The notes: generated by a model not told the origin, from the sequence alone. DNA of 64,000 nt from Porphyrobacter sp. LM 6 (GCF_001720465.1 NZ_CP017113.1:1984001-2048000); one strand, 5' to 3'. Shown: positions 17,559 through 26,565, counted from the stretch's first letter. Translations and numbers: made by a program.

Positions 17559-18983
17559 ATGGCCTTGGACATCAGGATGCCGGCGTTGTCGCCCACCATG
17601 GAAGAAGGCACGCTCGCAAAGTGGCTGGTGAAAGTCGGGGATACGGTATCCTCGGGCGACGTGATGGCTGAAATCGAAACCGACAAGGCGACGATGGAAT
17701 TCGAGGCGGTCGATGAAGGCGTGATCGCCGAAATCCTGATCGAAGCCGGGACCGAGGGCGTGAAGGTTGGCGCGGTGATCGCGCGGCTTGCAATCGAAGG
17801 CGAAGAGGCGGCTCCGGCGCCTGCCACACCTGCTCCGGCACCGGCGGCAGCCGAAGATGGCCCCGCTGCGACCCCGACCGCGCGCAAGCTCGCCGAACAG
17901 AACGGGATTGCGCTGGGCAGCATCACCGGAACCGGCCCCAAGGGGAAGATCACCAAGGAAGACGTCGAGGCCGCGATTGCGGCAGGCGGCGGCGCGGCCA
18001 CGCCTGCTCCTGCGGCTGCACCTGCAGCGGCACCAGCGCCCGCTCCGGTGGCGACGTCGGGCGAGCGCATTATTGCCTCGCCGCTCGCCAAACGGATCGC
18101 GGCGGACAAGGGCATCGATCTCGCTCTGGTCAAGGGCACCGGCCCCAATGGCCGGATCGTCAAGGAAGACGTCGAAAGCTTCACCCCCGGTGCGGCGGCA
18201 AGTGCTGCACCCGCTGCTGCTGCCCCGGCAGCCCCGGCACCGGCCGCGCAGCCCGCGCCAGTCGCAGTGCCGACCCTCGGCGGCGATCTCGATGCGCCTT
18301 ACGAGGTGCAGAAGCTCAACAACGTCCGCAAGGTCATTGCCCGCCGCCTGACCGAAGCCAAACAGACTATCCCGCACATTTACCTCACCGTCGACGTGCG
18401 CCTCGATCCACTGCTCAAGCTGCGCGGCGAACTGAACAAGAGTCTCGAGGCGGACGGGGTCAAGCTGTCCGTCAATGATCTGCTGATCAAGGCGCTGGCC
18501 CGCGCGCTCCAGCGCGTACCCAAGTGCAATGTCAGCTTCCAGGGCGATGCTCTGTTCGAGTATTCGCGGCAGGATATTTCGGTCGCCGTGGCAGCACCTT
18601 CGGGCCTGATCACTCCGGTGATCCGCGATGCGGGCCGCAAGGGTCTGGCGCAGATCAGCACCGAAATGAAGGAGCTCGCCAACAAGGCGCGCGATGGCAA
18701 GCTGATGCCGCACGAATATCAGGGCGGCACCGCCTCGCTCTCGAACCTCGGGATGTTCGGCACCAAGCAGTTCGACGCGGTGATCAACCCGCCACAGGCG
18801 ATGATCCTCGCGATCGGCGCGGGTGAGCAGCGCCCCTATGTGGTCGACGGCGCGCTGTCGGTCGCCACGGTGATGAGCGCCACCGGCAGCTTCGATCACC
18901 GCGCAATCGACGGGGCTGACGGCGCGCAGCTGATGCAGGCGTTCCAGCAGCTGGTCGAGAACCCGATGGGGCTGGTGGTTTAA
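17559..18983 (+). CDS. pdhC: Pyruvate dehydrogenase E2, dihydrolipoamide acetyltransferase
   Basis: The core E2 of the pyruvate dehydrogenase complex, 474 residues, moving acetyl groups from lipoamide to CoA. One lipoyl domain (1-80) has the modified lysine Lys43 in [10 protein letters not shown]. It is followed by two separate E3-binding motifs, about 106-145 ([20 protein letters not shown]) and 172-207 ([21 protein letters not shown]), joined by Ala/Pro-rich linkers. The catalytic domain has the His447/Asp451 motif [12 protein letters not shown] single E3-binding domain is usual. The start at 17559 begins the lipoyl domain. A thioesterase gene and lpd follow closely. E1 genes are elsewhere (54.2-56.7 kb). 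Confidence 0.96.
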   Translation: MALDIRMPALSPTMEEGTLAKWLVKVGDTVSSGDVMAEIETDKATMEFEAVDEGVIAEILIEAGTEGVKVGAVIARLAIEGEEAAPAPATPAPAPAAAEDGPAATPTARKLAEQNGIALGSITGTGPKGKITKEDVEAAIAAGGGAATPAPAAAPAAAPAPAPVATSGERIIASPLAKRIAADKGIDLALVKGTGPNGRIVKEDVESFTPGAAASAAPAAAAPAAPAPAAQPAPVAVPTLGGDLDAPYEVQKLNNVRKVIARRLTEAKQTIPHIYLTVDVRLDPLLKLRGELNKSLEADGVKLSVNDLLIKALARALQRVPKCNVSFQGDALFEYSRQDISVAVAAPSGLITPVIRDAGRKGLAQISTEMKELANKARDGKLMPHEYQGGTASLSNLGMFGTKQFDAVINPPQAMILAIGAGEQRPYVVDGALSVATVMSATGSFDHRAIDGADGAQLMQAFQQLVENPMGLVV

Positions 18984-18987
18984 TCCC

Positions 18988-19362
18988 ATGCCCGCGGGCG
19001 AACTGACGATCAGGGCCACCGCGATGCCCGCCGATACCAACCCCTATGGCGGGGTGTTCGGCGGGTGGCTGATGGCGCAGATGGCGCTTGGCGCGGGCAG
19101 CCTTGCGAGCCGCGTGGGGCAAAGCAAGGCGGTGGTCGTTTCCGCCACGGACTTCGCCTTTCCGGGCGCAATGGCGGTGGGGGACGAGCTTTCCGTCTAT
19201 TGTGACGTGATCGCTACCGGCACCACCTCGCTCACCATCGCGGCCGAAGCGATTGCGCGCGAACGGAACGGCGAGGCGACCATCACGGTGGCACGCGGCA
19301 CCTTCAAATTTGTTCTGATCGGCGAGGATGGCCGCCCGCGGGCGGTTCAAGGGATCAAGTAA
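18988..19362 (+). CDS. Acyl-CoA thioesterase, YciA-like hotdog protein
   Basis: A 124-residue single hotdog-fold protein of the acyl-CoA thioesterase (BACH/YciA) family. The signature N-PYGGVFGGWLMAQMALGAG (about 17-36) includes the conserved Asn/Gly stretch and the helix that carries the active-site Asp in relatives. The segment SATDFAFPGAMAVGDELSVYCDV follows. It starts four bases after the pdhC stop and precedes lpd by 23 bases. The position suggests it drains or recycles acyl-CoA made by the complex, which is inference. In Zymomonas a small open frame likewise separates the E2 and E3 genes. Confidence 0.82.
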   Translation: MPAGELTIRATAMPADTNPYGGVFGGWLMAQMALGAGSLASRVGQSKAVVVSATDFAFPGAMAVGDELSVYCDVIATGTTSLTIAAEAIARERNGEATITVARGTFKFVLIGEDGRPRAVQGIK

Positions 19363-19385
19363 CTGACATCGAATGACGGGATCAA

Positions 19386-20798
19386 ATGATGGCTACTGAA
19401 TATGACGTGATCGTGCTCGGCTCCGGCCCCGGCGGCTATGTCGCGGCGATCCGCTGCGCGCAGCTCGGGCTCAAGACCGCGATTGTCGAGCGCGAGAACC
19501 TTGGTGGCATCTGCCTCAACTGGGGCTGCATCCCGACCAAGGCGATGCTGCGTTCGGCCGAGATATTCCATTACATGCAGCACGCAGGCGATTACGGCCT
19601 CGTCGCCAAGGGGATCGAGGCGGACCTCGCGGCCATCGTCAAGCGTAGCCGGGGCGTGGCCAAGCAGCTCAACCAGGGCGTCACGCACCTGATGAAGAAG
19701 AACAAGATCGCGGTGCACATGGGGCAGGGCACGCTGACCGGGCCCACCAGTCTGACCGTGAAGGGCGAAAAGGGCGAAGAGCAGCTCACCGCCAAACACA
19801 TCATCGTCGCCACCGGTGCCCGCGCGCGCGACCTGCCCTTTGCTCCGGCAGACGGCAAGCGCGTGTGGACCTATCGCCACGCCATGACCCCGGCGGAACT
19901 CCCGGCCAAGCTGCTGGTAATCGGCTCCGGCGCCATCGGCATCGAGTTCGCGAGCTTCTACAATGACCTCGGCAGCGAAGTGACCGTGGTCGAAATGCTC
20001 GACCGGATCGTGCCGGTCGAGGACGAGGAGGTTTCGGCCTTCCTCGAAAAATCGCTCAAGAAGCAGGGCATCACCATCATGACCGGCGCCGGGGTCGAGG
20101 CGATCAAGGTGACCGACAAGGGCATTACCGCGACCATCAAGGACAAGAGCGGCAAGGCTGCGAGCAGCGAATTCACCCATGTGATCGTCGCCATCGGCAT
20201 CGTGCCCAACACCGAGAACATCGGGCTCGAAGGGCTGGCCGATATGGATCGCGGCTTTATCCAGATCGATCCCTATGGCCGCACCAAGTCCAAGGGGCTG
20301 TGGGCGATCGGCGACTGTACTCCAGGTCCGTGGCTGGCGCACAAGGCGAGCCATGAGGGTGTTACTGCCGCCGAAGCCATCGCCAAGGAGCTGGGCAACA
20401 AGGATGTTCACCCGCACCCCTTGAACCGCAGCAACATTCCGGGCTGCACCTATTGCCACCCGCAGATCGCCTCCGTCGGCTTGACCGAAGCCAAGGCCAA
20501 GCAGGCCGGTTACGCGGTCAAGGTCGGCAACTTCCCCTTCATCGGCAACGGCAAGGCGATCGCGCTGGGCGAGGCGGAAGGATTCATCAAGACGGTGTTC
20601 GACGCCAAGACCGGCGAACTGCTCGGGGCGCACATGGTCGGCGCGGAAGTGACCGAGCTGATCCAGGGCTACACCGTCGGCAAGACGCTCGAGACCACCG
20701 AGGCCGAGCTGATGCAGACCGTCTTCCCGCACCCGACCTTGAGCGAGATGATGCACGAAAGCGTGCTCTCCGCCTACGGCCGCGCGCTGCACTTCTGA
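19386..20798 (+). CDS. lpd: Dihydrolipoyl dehydrogenase (E3)
   Basis: An FAD-dependent disulfide oxidoreductase of 470 residues that reoxidises dihydrolipoamide with NAD+. The FAD-binding motif is VLGSGPGGYVAA (10-21). The redox disulfide is Cys43 and Cys48 in GICLNWGCIPTK. The NAD-binding segment is VIGSGAIGIEFASF. The active-site His and Glu of the partner subunit lie in HPTLSEMMHE near the C-terminus. Translation may start at either of two consecutive ATGs (19386 or 19389). It may also serve the 2-oxoglutarate and branched-chain complexes, since no other E3 gene is in the window. Confidence 0.97.
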   Translation: MMATEYDVIVLGSGPGGYVAAIRCAQLGLKTAIVERENLGGICLNWGCIPTKAMLRSAEIFHYMQHAGDYGLVAKGIEADLAAIVKRSRGVAKQLNQGVTHLMKKNKIAVHMGQGTLTGPTSLTVKGEKGEEQLTAKHIIVATGARARDLPFAPADGKRVWTYRHAMTPAELPAKLLVIGSGAIGIEFASFYNDLGSEVTVVEMLDRIVPVEDEEVSAFLEKSLKKQGITIMTGAGVEAIKVTDKGITATIKDKSGKAASSEFTHVIVAIGIVPNTENIGLEGLADMDRGFIQIDPYGRTKSKGLWAIGDCTPGPWLAHKASHEGVTAAEAIAKELGNKDVHPHPLNRSNIPGCTYCHPQIASVGLTEAKAKQAGYAVKVGNFPFIGNGKAIALGEAEGFIKTVFDAKTGELLGAHMVGAEVTELIQGYTVGKTLETTEAELMQTVFPHPTLSEMMHESVLSAYGRALHF

Positions 20799-20808
20799 GG
20801 GGCAATCG

Positions 20809-21663
20809 ATGACGCAAGGCCCGACTGAAACGCTGAAGGGTGAGGACTGGGCGGGCGAAATGGGAGAGCGCTGGCTCGCCAGTCTTGACCAGTTCGAAGG
20901 GATGATTGCCCCGATCGGCAATGCGCTCTTGGAGCGGGTGGGCTATCAGCCGGGCGAACGAGTGCTCGATCTGGGCTGCGGCGGCGGCGCGACGACACTG
21001 GCGATCGCCGAGGCAGTGGGGCCGGACGGTGCGGCGCTTGGTCTAGATATTGCGCCAATGCTGATCGCGCGAGCTCAGGCCCGTGCAGCAGCGGCGGGCA
21101 GCAACGCGCGCTTCGTCTGCGCGGACGCGGCGACCGCCACGCTGGACGAGGCGCCGTTCGACCGGCTGTTTTCGCGCTTCGGATCGATGTTCTTTCCCGA
21201 ACCGGTTCCGGCCTTCGCCAACCTCAAGGCGATGCTGAAGCCTGGCGCGCGGATTGATCTGGCAGTTTGGGCGCACCCGCGCGACAATCATTGGATGATG
21301 GAAGTGATGGGCGTGGTGCGCCGCCACGTCGAAATCCCGCCCGCCATTCCGCGTGCGCCCGGCCCGTTTGCCTTCGAGGATCTCACCTATCTCGAAGAGG
21401 TTCTGGCTGGTGCGGGCTTCTGCGATATGGAGGTTGCGCCTTACGCGGGCGTGCCGCCTGTGGGCGGACCAGGCGCAACCCCGCTGGAGGCAACCGATTT
21501 CGTGCTCGCCTCGATGGCCGTCGGGCAGGTGCTGAAGCAGCAGGGGCCACAGGTTCGCGATGCGGCCCGCACCGATCTGCTCGCCATGTTTAAACGTCAC
21601 TATCGCCCCGAGGAAGGCGTGATGCTCGCCTGCAAAGCATGGCTGGTGACGGCACGGACGTGA
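20809..21663 (+). CDS. Class I SAM-dependent methyltransferase
   Basis: A 284-residue cytosolic methyltransferase of unknown substrate. Motif I ERVLDLGCGGGATTLAIAEAVG (about 49-70) and the acidic motif II residue in GLDIAPMLIARAQA define the Rossmann SAM-binding core. ARFVCADAATATL corresponds to motif III. The C-terminal half carries an FxFEDLTYLEEVL...GAGF segment common in this group. It begins ten bases after lpd and may be co-transcribed with it, but nothing in the sequence ties it to the dehydrogenase complex. Confidence 0.85.
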   Translation: MTQGPTETLKGEDWAGEMGERWLASLDQFEGMIAPIGNALLERVGYQPGERVLDLGCGGGATTLAIAEAVGPDGAALGLDIAPMLIARAQARAAAAGSNARFVCADAATATLDEAPFDRLFSRFGSMFFPEPVPAFANLKAMLKPGARIDLAVWAHPRDNHWMMEVMGVVRRHVEIPPAIPRAPGPFAFEDLTYLEEVLAGAGFCDMEVAPYAGVPPVGGPGATPLEATDFVLASMAVGQVLKQQGPQVRDAARTDLLAMFKRHYRPEEGVMLACKAWLVTART

Positions 21664-21698
21664 TCTGTTAGGCTCCCTCCGCACTCGGGGGCGTGATC

Positions 21699-22310
21699 AT
21701 GCTGGATTTGGAAGTCGAGTTTCCCAAGCCATGCGACGAGCGATGGGAGGCCATGGCCCCGCGCGGATGCAACCGGCACTGCGCCTCTTGCGACAAGATC
21801 ATCCATGATCTTTCAGCGCTGACCTTGGAAGAAGCGGAGCGACTGCTGGATGGCGAAGATGAGGTATGTGTCAGGGCTCAGATTGCGGGCGACGGAACGA
21901 TCGCGCTCAGGTCGTCCGGCAAAACTACCGCGCGACGCATGATCGCCGTCGCGGGCGCCTCACTCGCGCTTGCCACGGCAGCATGTCAGACCACACCCGA
22001 TAGCGCGGCGCCGCGCTACCAAATCACCGGCAAGTTTGCCTACAAGGGCTGGTATTACGATGCCGAACTGGTCTCGGCCGACGGGCGATCCTGGCCCAAG
22101 CGCCGCGAAGCGGGCACCGGGCGCTTCATCTTCTATGATCTGCCGCCGGGGAACTACACACTCAGCACCATCGACACCTGCGGCGAACGGGTCGATGTCG
22201 AGACCTTCACGATCACCAACGCGTCGCTCGAGGCGAAAAAAACCTATCCGGAATCAGGCTGCATCATCGTCGGCGCGATGGTGAAGGTTGAGCGGCCCGA
22301 GCGGGCATAG
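21699..22310 (+). CDS. Membrane-anchored protein with Cys-rich N-terminal motif
   Basis: A 203-residue protein I cannot assign to a named family. The N-terminal 40 residues hold PC..RWEAMAPRGCNRHCASCDKIIHDLSALT, a Cys/His-rich, possibly metal-binding motif. It resembles a short domain I know at the start of many Bacteroidetes proteins (PC...W..M....G.FC..C.K.V.DFT). A hydrophobic stretch at about 81-94 ends in LATAAC, like a lipobox but far from the start. A beta-rich domain follows, with DLPPGNYTLSTIDTCG reminiscent of carboxypeptidase-regulatory-like sandwiches. The ATG at 21699 is preferred over GTG at 21693 because of the upstream GGGGG. Confidence 0.65.
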   Translation: MLDLEVEFPKPCDERWEAMAPRGCNRHCASCDKIIHDLSALTLEEAERLLDGEDEVCVRAQIAGDGTIALRSSGKTTARRMIAVAGASLALATAACQTTPDSAAPRYQITGKFAYKGWYYDAELVSADGRSWPKRREAGTGRFIFYDLPPGNYTLSTIDTCGERVDVETFTITNASLEAKKTYPESGCIIVGAMVKVERPERA

Positions 22311-22316
22311 GTAAAG

Positions 22317-22466
22317 TGGCGGACAGGGTGGGATTGGCCTGCGCTACGCTCCGGCCGCCCTCCACCGCTACGCGGCTCCGGGTCGAACAAGGGCTCGTCC
22401 ACCTCACCGCATTCCGCCATCTTCGCCGGCCTTTAGCCCAGCAAAACTGGCGGACAGGGTGGGATT
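22317..22466 (-). repeat. Duplicated 3' end of tRNA-Ser (131-base period)
   Basis: The 19-mer TGGCGGACAGGGTGGGATT, which is the last 19 bases of tRNA-Ser including CCA read on the plus strand, occurs at 22448-22466 inside the gene. It recurs at 22317-22335, downstream of the gene. The 112 bases between are GC-rich and contain small inverted repeats such as GGCC...GGCC. The arrangement resembles the E. coli tyrT rtT repeats, where each unit repeats the last 19 bases of the tRNA. Only one extra copy is present here. Confidence 0.8.
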
Positions 22467-22537
22467 CGAACCCACGGTAGGCTTGCACCTACGGCGGTTT
22501 TCAAGACCGCTGCCTTAAACCACTCGGCCACCTGTCC
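22448..22537 (-). tRNA. tRNA-Ser(UGA)
   Basis: A 90-base class II tRNA including the encoded CCA. The acceptor stem GGACAGG pairs perfectly with CCTGTCC, followed by discriminator G and CCA. The anticodon stem GCGGT/ACCGC encloses loop CTTGAAA, giving anticodon TGA. A long variable arm (CGTAGGTGCAAGCCTACC) precedes the T arm GTGGG-TTCGAAT-CCCAC. It reads serine UCA/UCN codons. It is transcribed against the neighbouring protein genes. Confidence 0.97.
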
Positions 22538-22662
22538 TATGCCGCCACCGGCTAGCGCCGAACGGCGGTATTGTCACCACCCTTCACGTTCTGTCCGATG
22601 CGAAGGGGAGAACGGCGGTTCGGTTGTTGGGGATTCAGGCAAGGTATGACATCCCTGCACTG

Positions 22663-23715
22663 ATGATTCCCCGTGTTCGCTCCATGGCTGTACTCTTGCT
22701 TGCGGCGGTTGCCATGCTTGGCGCGCCGCCTACTCCGGTTCCCGCGAGCGCGCAGGCGGTGAGCCGCGATGGGCTGCCCTTTGATGCCTATCTCGAACTG
22801 CTCAAGGCACGTGCGCGGGCCGAGGGGGTGAGCGAGGATACCATCGCCCGCATGACCGCCGGACTAACCCCCAACGACCGCGTCATCCGCCTCGATCAGA
22901 ACCAGCCCGGCACCGCAACCTCGCGCGGCTACCCGCCGATGTCGGGCTATATCGGCACCCATGTCGATGCCGCGCGGATCGGCGGCGGCCGTGCGGTCTA
23001 CAGCGCCAACCGCGATATCCTCGCCCGGATCGAACGCCAATACGGGGTGCCAGGGCCAATCATCGTCGCGATCTTCGGGCACGAAACCAGCTACGGCCAG
23101 GTGAAGGGCGACTTCGATCTCGCGCGCAGCCTTGCGACGCTGGCGTGGGAAGGCCGTCGGCGCGAGCTGTTTGCAGGCGAGTTCGTCGCGCTAATGAAGA
23201 TTGCTGACAAGGGCTATGATCGCTCGCAGCTAGTCGGGAGCTATGCCGGAGCGATGGGCAATCCGCAATTTCTCCCGAGCGTCTACCTGCGGCTGGCACG
23301 CGATGGTGACGGCGATGGCCGGGCGGATATCTTCGGCAACCGGGCGGATACTTTCGCCTCCATCGCCAATTATTTCCGCGATGCCGGATGGCGCAGCGCC
23401 GAACCATGGGGTGTGAGAGCAAGCGTTCCGGCAGCGTTTGACATCACCGCCTATCGCACCAAGCTCGTCTCGCCGGTCTGTCCGCGGGTACACGAACGGC
23501 TGAGCCGCTGGATGACCGTTGCGGAGTGGCGCGCGCAAGGGGTGGCGGCGCAGCGGGGCCTCCCCGACGACACGATGGTCTCGCTGTTCCAGCCCGACGG
23601 GCCGGGCACGCCCGCGTGGCTGCTCACCGGCAATTACCGCGTCATCCTCGAATATAATTGCTCAAGCTACTACGCGATGAGCGTGGGCCTGCTGGCTGAC
23701 GAAATCGTGAACTGA
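22663..23715 (+). CDS. Lytic murein transglycosylase (MltB/SltB family)
   Basis: A 350-residue periplasmic enzyme that cleaves peptidoglycan to 1,6-anhydro-muropeptides. The N-terminal signal peptide runs through MAVLLLAAVAMLGAPPTPVPASAQA (not lipoprotein-type). The catalytic Glu is about residue 141 in VAIFGHETSYG. The family signatures SYAGAMGNPQFLPSVYL and DGDGDGRADIF follow. The start is uncertain. The ATG at 22663 is chosen, the ATG at 22684 would also leave a working signal peptide, and the frame is open to a TTG at 22624. It precedes a D-Ala-D-Ala carboxypeptidase gene, so both act on the wall. Confidence 0.9.
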   Translation: MIPRVRSMAVLLLAAVAMLGAPPTPVPASAQAVSRDGLPFDAYLELLKARARAEGVSEDTIARMTAGLTPNDRVIRLDQNQPGTATSRGYPPMSGYIGTHVDAARIGGGRAVYSANRDILARIERQYGVPGPIIVAIFGHETSYGQVKGDFDLARSLATLAWEGRRRELFAGEFVALMKIADKGYDRSQLVGSYAGAMGNPQFLPSVYLRLARDGDGDGRADIFGNRADTFASIANYFRDAGWRSAEPWGVRASVPAAFDITAYRTKLVSPVCPRVHERLSRWMTVAEWRAQGVAAQRGLPDDTMVSLFQPDGPGTPAWLLTGNYRVILEYNCSSYYAMSVGLLADEIVN

Positions 23716-23768
23716 GGCCGGTGCGCGCCTCGCCAAGAAAAGGCGACGTGGCTATAGCCGCGGCTGTG

Positions 23769-24959
23769 ATGCTGATGGTGGTTCGCTCATTTCGATTTCT
23801 GGTAGCGGCGCTGGCAGGGCTGGCGCTGGCGTTTTCGGTTTCAGGAGCCGCACGCCCGCTTCCCCCGGGCTTCGTCTTGGCAGGCATCCCCAAGCCGGAG
23901 GAGGCGCCGGTCGCCTTGCTCGTCGACCTGTCGAGCGGTCAGGTGCTCCACGCGCGCAATCCCGACCGGCGGTTCATGCCCGCCTCGGTCACCAAGGTGA
24001 TGTCGCTCTACCTAGCTTTCGAACTCATTGAGCAGGGCAAGCTCGATCCCGCACAAGTTTTCGTCATGACTCCCGAAGTGGCGCGCGACTGGCGGCGCAA
24101 GGGTTCGACCATGTTCCTCGACCGGGGCGAGCGCGTGCGGGTCGATGACCTGCTGCTCGGCATCGCCAATGTCTCCGCCAATGATGGCGCCGCAGTGCTG
24201 GCGGCGGGACAGGCGGGATCGATCGCCGGATGGACCGCGAAGATGAACAGCACTGCCCGCGGTCTTGGCATGACGGGAAGCTATTTCGGCACTCCCAACG
24301 GCTGGCCCGATGAAGGCCGCACCTTCACCACCGCCAACGATCTGGTGAAGCTGGCACAGGCGATGATCGCTCGGCATCCTGACCGGTTCGGCTATTACAT
24401 CGGGCGGGAAGGCTTCGATTACAAAGGCATCATCCAATCGAACCATGATCCGATGATCGGGGTGGTGCCGGGGGCGGATGGTATCAAGACCGGCTTCACC
24501 AATGAATCGGGATATTCCTATCTCGGCACGGCACAGAGGCAGGGTCAGCGGCTGGTTCTTGTGCTCGCAGGCGTCGACACCGGAAGGCTGCGTGCACGGC
24601 TGGCGCGCGACTATGTCGAGTGGGGCTTTGGTGCCTTCGACCGGCGGCGCCTGTTCGATCCGGAGACCGTTATTGCCGGGGCGCGTGTGCAAAACGGCGA
24701 TGCGCGCCATGTCCCGCTCGTTGCCCGCGGCGCGGTGACCATCAATCTGCCGCGCGGGAGCAATGCCAAGCTCAAGGCCAATGTGCGCTACGATGGCCCC
24801 TTGCGCGCTCCTTTGCCTGCCGGACGTCAGGTCGCTGTTCTTGAAGTGACAGGGCCGGGTGTGACGACGGCGCATATCCCGCTCTACACTGCAGAAGCGG
24901 TCGGCGAGGCTGGGCCGATCGACCGGATCGTCAACGCCATCGCCGGAGTTTTCTCGTGA
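23769..24959 (+). CDS. D-alanyl-D-alanine carboxypeptidase (peptidase S11, DacC/PBP5-like)
   Basis: A 396-residue penicillin-binding protein that trims the terminal D-Ala of peptidoglycan stem peptides. A signal sequence (VRSFRFLVAALAGLALAFSVSG) is followed by the three active-site motifs: SVTK with Ser73 and Lys76, SAN in VSANDGAAVL, and KTG in DGIKTGFTNESGYS. The C-terminal beta-rich PBP5_C-like domain is present. The start could be ATG 23769 or 23775, since the frame stays open to a GTG at 23721. Its stop overlaps the tmk GTG start by three bases (GTGA), so it heads the tmk-holB-metG cluster. Confidence 0.92.
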   Translation: MLMVVRSFRFLVAALAGLALAFSVSGAARPLPPGFVLAGIPKPEEAPVALLVDLSSGQVLHARNPDRRFMPASVTKVMSLYLAFELIEQGKLDPAQVFVMTPEVARDWRRKGSTMFLDRGERVRVDDLLLGIANVSANDGAAVLAAGQAGSIAGWTAKMNSTARGLGMTGSYFGTPNGWPDEGRTFTTANDLVKLAQAMIARHPDRFGYYIGREGFDYKGIIQSNHDPMIGVVPGADGIKTGFTNESGYSYLGTAQRQGQRLVLVLAGVDTGRLRARLARDYVEWGFGAFDRRRLFDPETVIAGARVQNGDARHVPLVARGAVTINLPRGSNAKLKANVRYDGPLRAPLPAGRQVAVLEVTGPGVTTAHIPLYTAEAVGEAGPIDRIVNAIAGVFS

Positions 24960-25612
24960 GCGGGCTGCCCCGGCGCGGGGTCTTCATCGCCTTCGAGGGC
25001 GGGGAAGGGACGGGCAAGTCCACCCAAGGCCGCCTGCTGGCCGAGGCTCTGCGCGCGCGCGGTATCGGCGTTATCACCACCCGCGAACCCGGCGGCACCC
25101 CCGGCGCAGAGGCAATCCGCCGCTTGCTGCTCGACCCGCCCGGCGAAACCGGCTGGACGTCCGAAGCCGAGGCCCTGTTGTTCGCCGCCTCGCGCGCGGA
25201 TCATGTCGCGCACCTCATCCGCCCCGCGCTCGAGCGTGGTGACTGGGTGATCTGCGACCGCTTCGTCGATTCGAGCCGCGCCTATCAGGGCGGCGCCGGT
25301 GGCTTGGGCGATGCGGCGATCCTCGCGCTTCACGCCTTCGGCAGCGCTGGTCTGCGCCCTGATCTGGTGATCCTGCTCGAAGCGGACGAGGCAACGCTTG
25401 CCGCCCGGCTCGCCGCGCGCGACGGGGATGCGAGCGATGCCATCGGGGGGCGTCCGGTGGAATATCACCGCGCCGTTGCCGCAGCCTTCCGTGATCTGGC
25501 GACGCGCGACCCGCAAGGGTTCGCCCGGATCGATGCCGTGGGCGACCCGCAAACGGTTCACGCGCGGGTGCTGGCGGCCCTTGAGCCGCTCTTGGCGAGC
25601 CGGGTGGTATGA
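24956..25612 (+). CDS. tmk: Thymidylate kinase
   Basis: Phosphorylates dTMP to dTDP, in 218 residues. The P-loop is EGGEGTGKST (14-23). The DRF motif is in CDRFVDSSRAYQGG, and the Arg-rich TREPGGTPGAEAIR segment contacts dTMP. It starts with GTG overlapping the dac stop and ends overlapping the holB ATG (ATGA), which is strong evidence of translational coupling. Cytosolic. Confidence 0.96.
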   Translation: MSGLPRRGVFIAFEGGEGTGKSTQGRLLAEALRARGIGVITTREPGGTPGAEAIRRLLLDPPGETGWTSEAEALLFAASRADHVAHLIRPALERGDWVICDRFVDSSRAYQGGAGGLGDAAILALHAFGSAGLRPDLVILLEADEATLAARLAARDGDASDAIGGRPVEYHRAVAAAFRDLATRDPQGFARIDAVGDPQTVHARVLAALEPLLASRVV

Positions 25613-26565
25613 CCACCTGGCCCAACCACGGCGAGGCGTGGCGCCAATGGCGTGATGCGCTCGGCGGCGAGCGGATGCACCACGGCTGGCTGCTTGCGGG
25701 CAAGGCGGGGCTGGGGAAGCGCGACTTTGCCCTTGCCGCCGCGCGCGAGTTGGTGGCCGAACCCGGTGTGCCGCAGCCCGCGGGCGAGCACCCTGACATC
25801 ATTGTCCTCACCTACGGGCCCAAGGACGACAAGGCCGAACGCGCCGCTGCCGAGGGAAAGCCCTTCGAGCGCGCGCGTTCGATCCGGATCAAGCAGATCC
25901 GCGCGATGCAGAAGCGTCTTGTCACCCGGCCGACACTGGGCAGCCGCCGCGCGATCATCATCGATCCGGCTGACGACATGGAGAAGGCCGCCGCCAACGC
26001 CCTGCTCAAGAGCCTTGAGGAGCCGCCCGTCGGCACCTTCTTCCTGCTCGTGACTCACCGCCCGGCGCGCCTGCTGCCGACCATCCGGTCGCGCTGCCGG
26101 ACTTTGCGCTTTCCGGTGCTGAGCGACAGCCAGCTTGCCGCGATGCTCGAAACCGCCGGTCTGCGCCCTGACCCGCAGGCCATCGCAGCTGCGGACGGCT
26201 CGTTCGGTGTCGCCTTGCGGTTTGCCGAGGAAGAGCTTGCCCCTGTTGCCGAGGCCATCACCGCACTCATCACCCGCGGCGACAACGGATTGGCGCGGCG
26301 CGGCGATCTCGCCCGACTCATCGGGCCGCGCGCAAGCCGCGAGCGGGTGCAGGCAGTGCTTGATCTCGCGCAAGGGCTGGTCGCGCGGGCTGCGCGCCAG
26401 TCACCGGACCCTGCACACCGCGAACGCCTGATCGATACTCACGCCGCGCTGGTCGGTCTTGCAGCGGAAGCCCCGACCGCCAATTTCGATGCCGGGCTGC
26501 TGCCGTTCGAGATCGGCGGCTTGCTTGTCGCCGCCGCGCCCGCTAGCGAAACGGCCCATGGCTGA
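25609..26565 (+). CDS. holB: DNA polymerase III delta-prime subunit
   Basis: A clamp-loader subunit of 318 residues. The AAA+ fold is visible as HGWLLAGKAGLGKRDFA (P-loop region). The sensor-1-like segment is RRAIIIDPADDMEKAAANALLKSLEEPP, followed by FFLLVTHRPARLLPTIRSRC with the SRC motif. The zinc module typical of the group is not obvious. The N-terminal loop carries extra charged residues (about 65-90). It overlaps tmk by four bases and metG by eight, as in many alphaproteobacteria. Confidence 0.94.
   Translation: MTTWPNHGEAWRQWRDALGGERMHHGWLLAGKAGLGKRDFALAAARELVAEPGVPQPAGEHPDIIVLTYGPKDDKAERAAAEGKPFERARSIRIKQIRAMQKRLVTRPTLGSRRAIIIDPADDMEKAAANALLKSLEEPPVGTFFLLVTHRPARLLPTIRSRCRTLRFPVLSDSQLAAMLETAGLRPDPQAIAAADGSFGVALRFAEEELAPVAEAITALITRGDNGLARRGDLARLIGPRASRERVQAVLDLAQGLVARAARQSPDPAHRERLIDTHAALVGLAAEAPTANFDAGLLPFEIGGLLVAAAPASETAHG

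Noticed and set aside
22336..22447. Genomic island inserted at tRNA-Ser
   Set aside because: The 19-base direct repeats are only 112 bases apart and enclose no gene or integrase, so no island is present. At most it is a scar or a tRNA-linked repeat.
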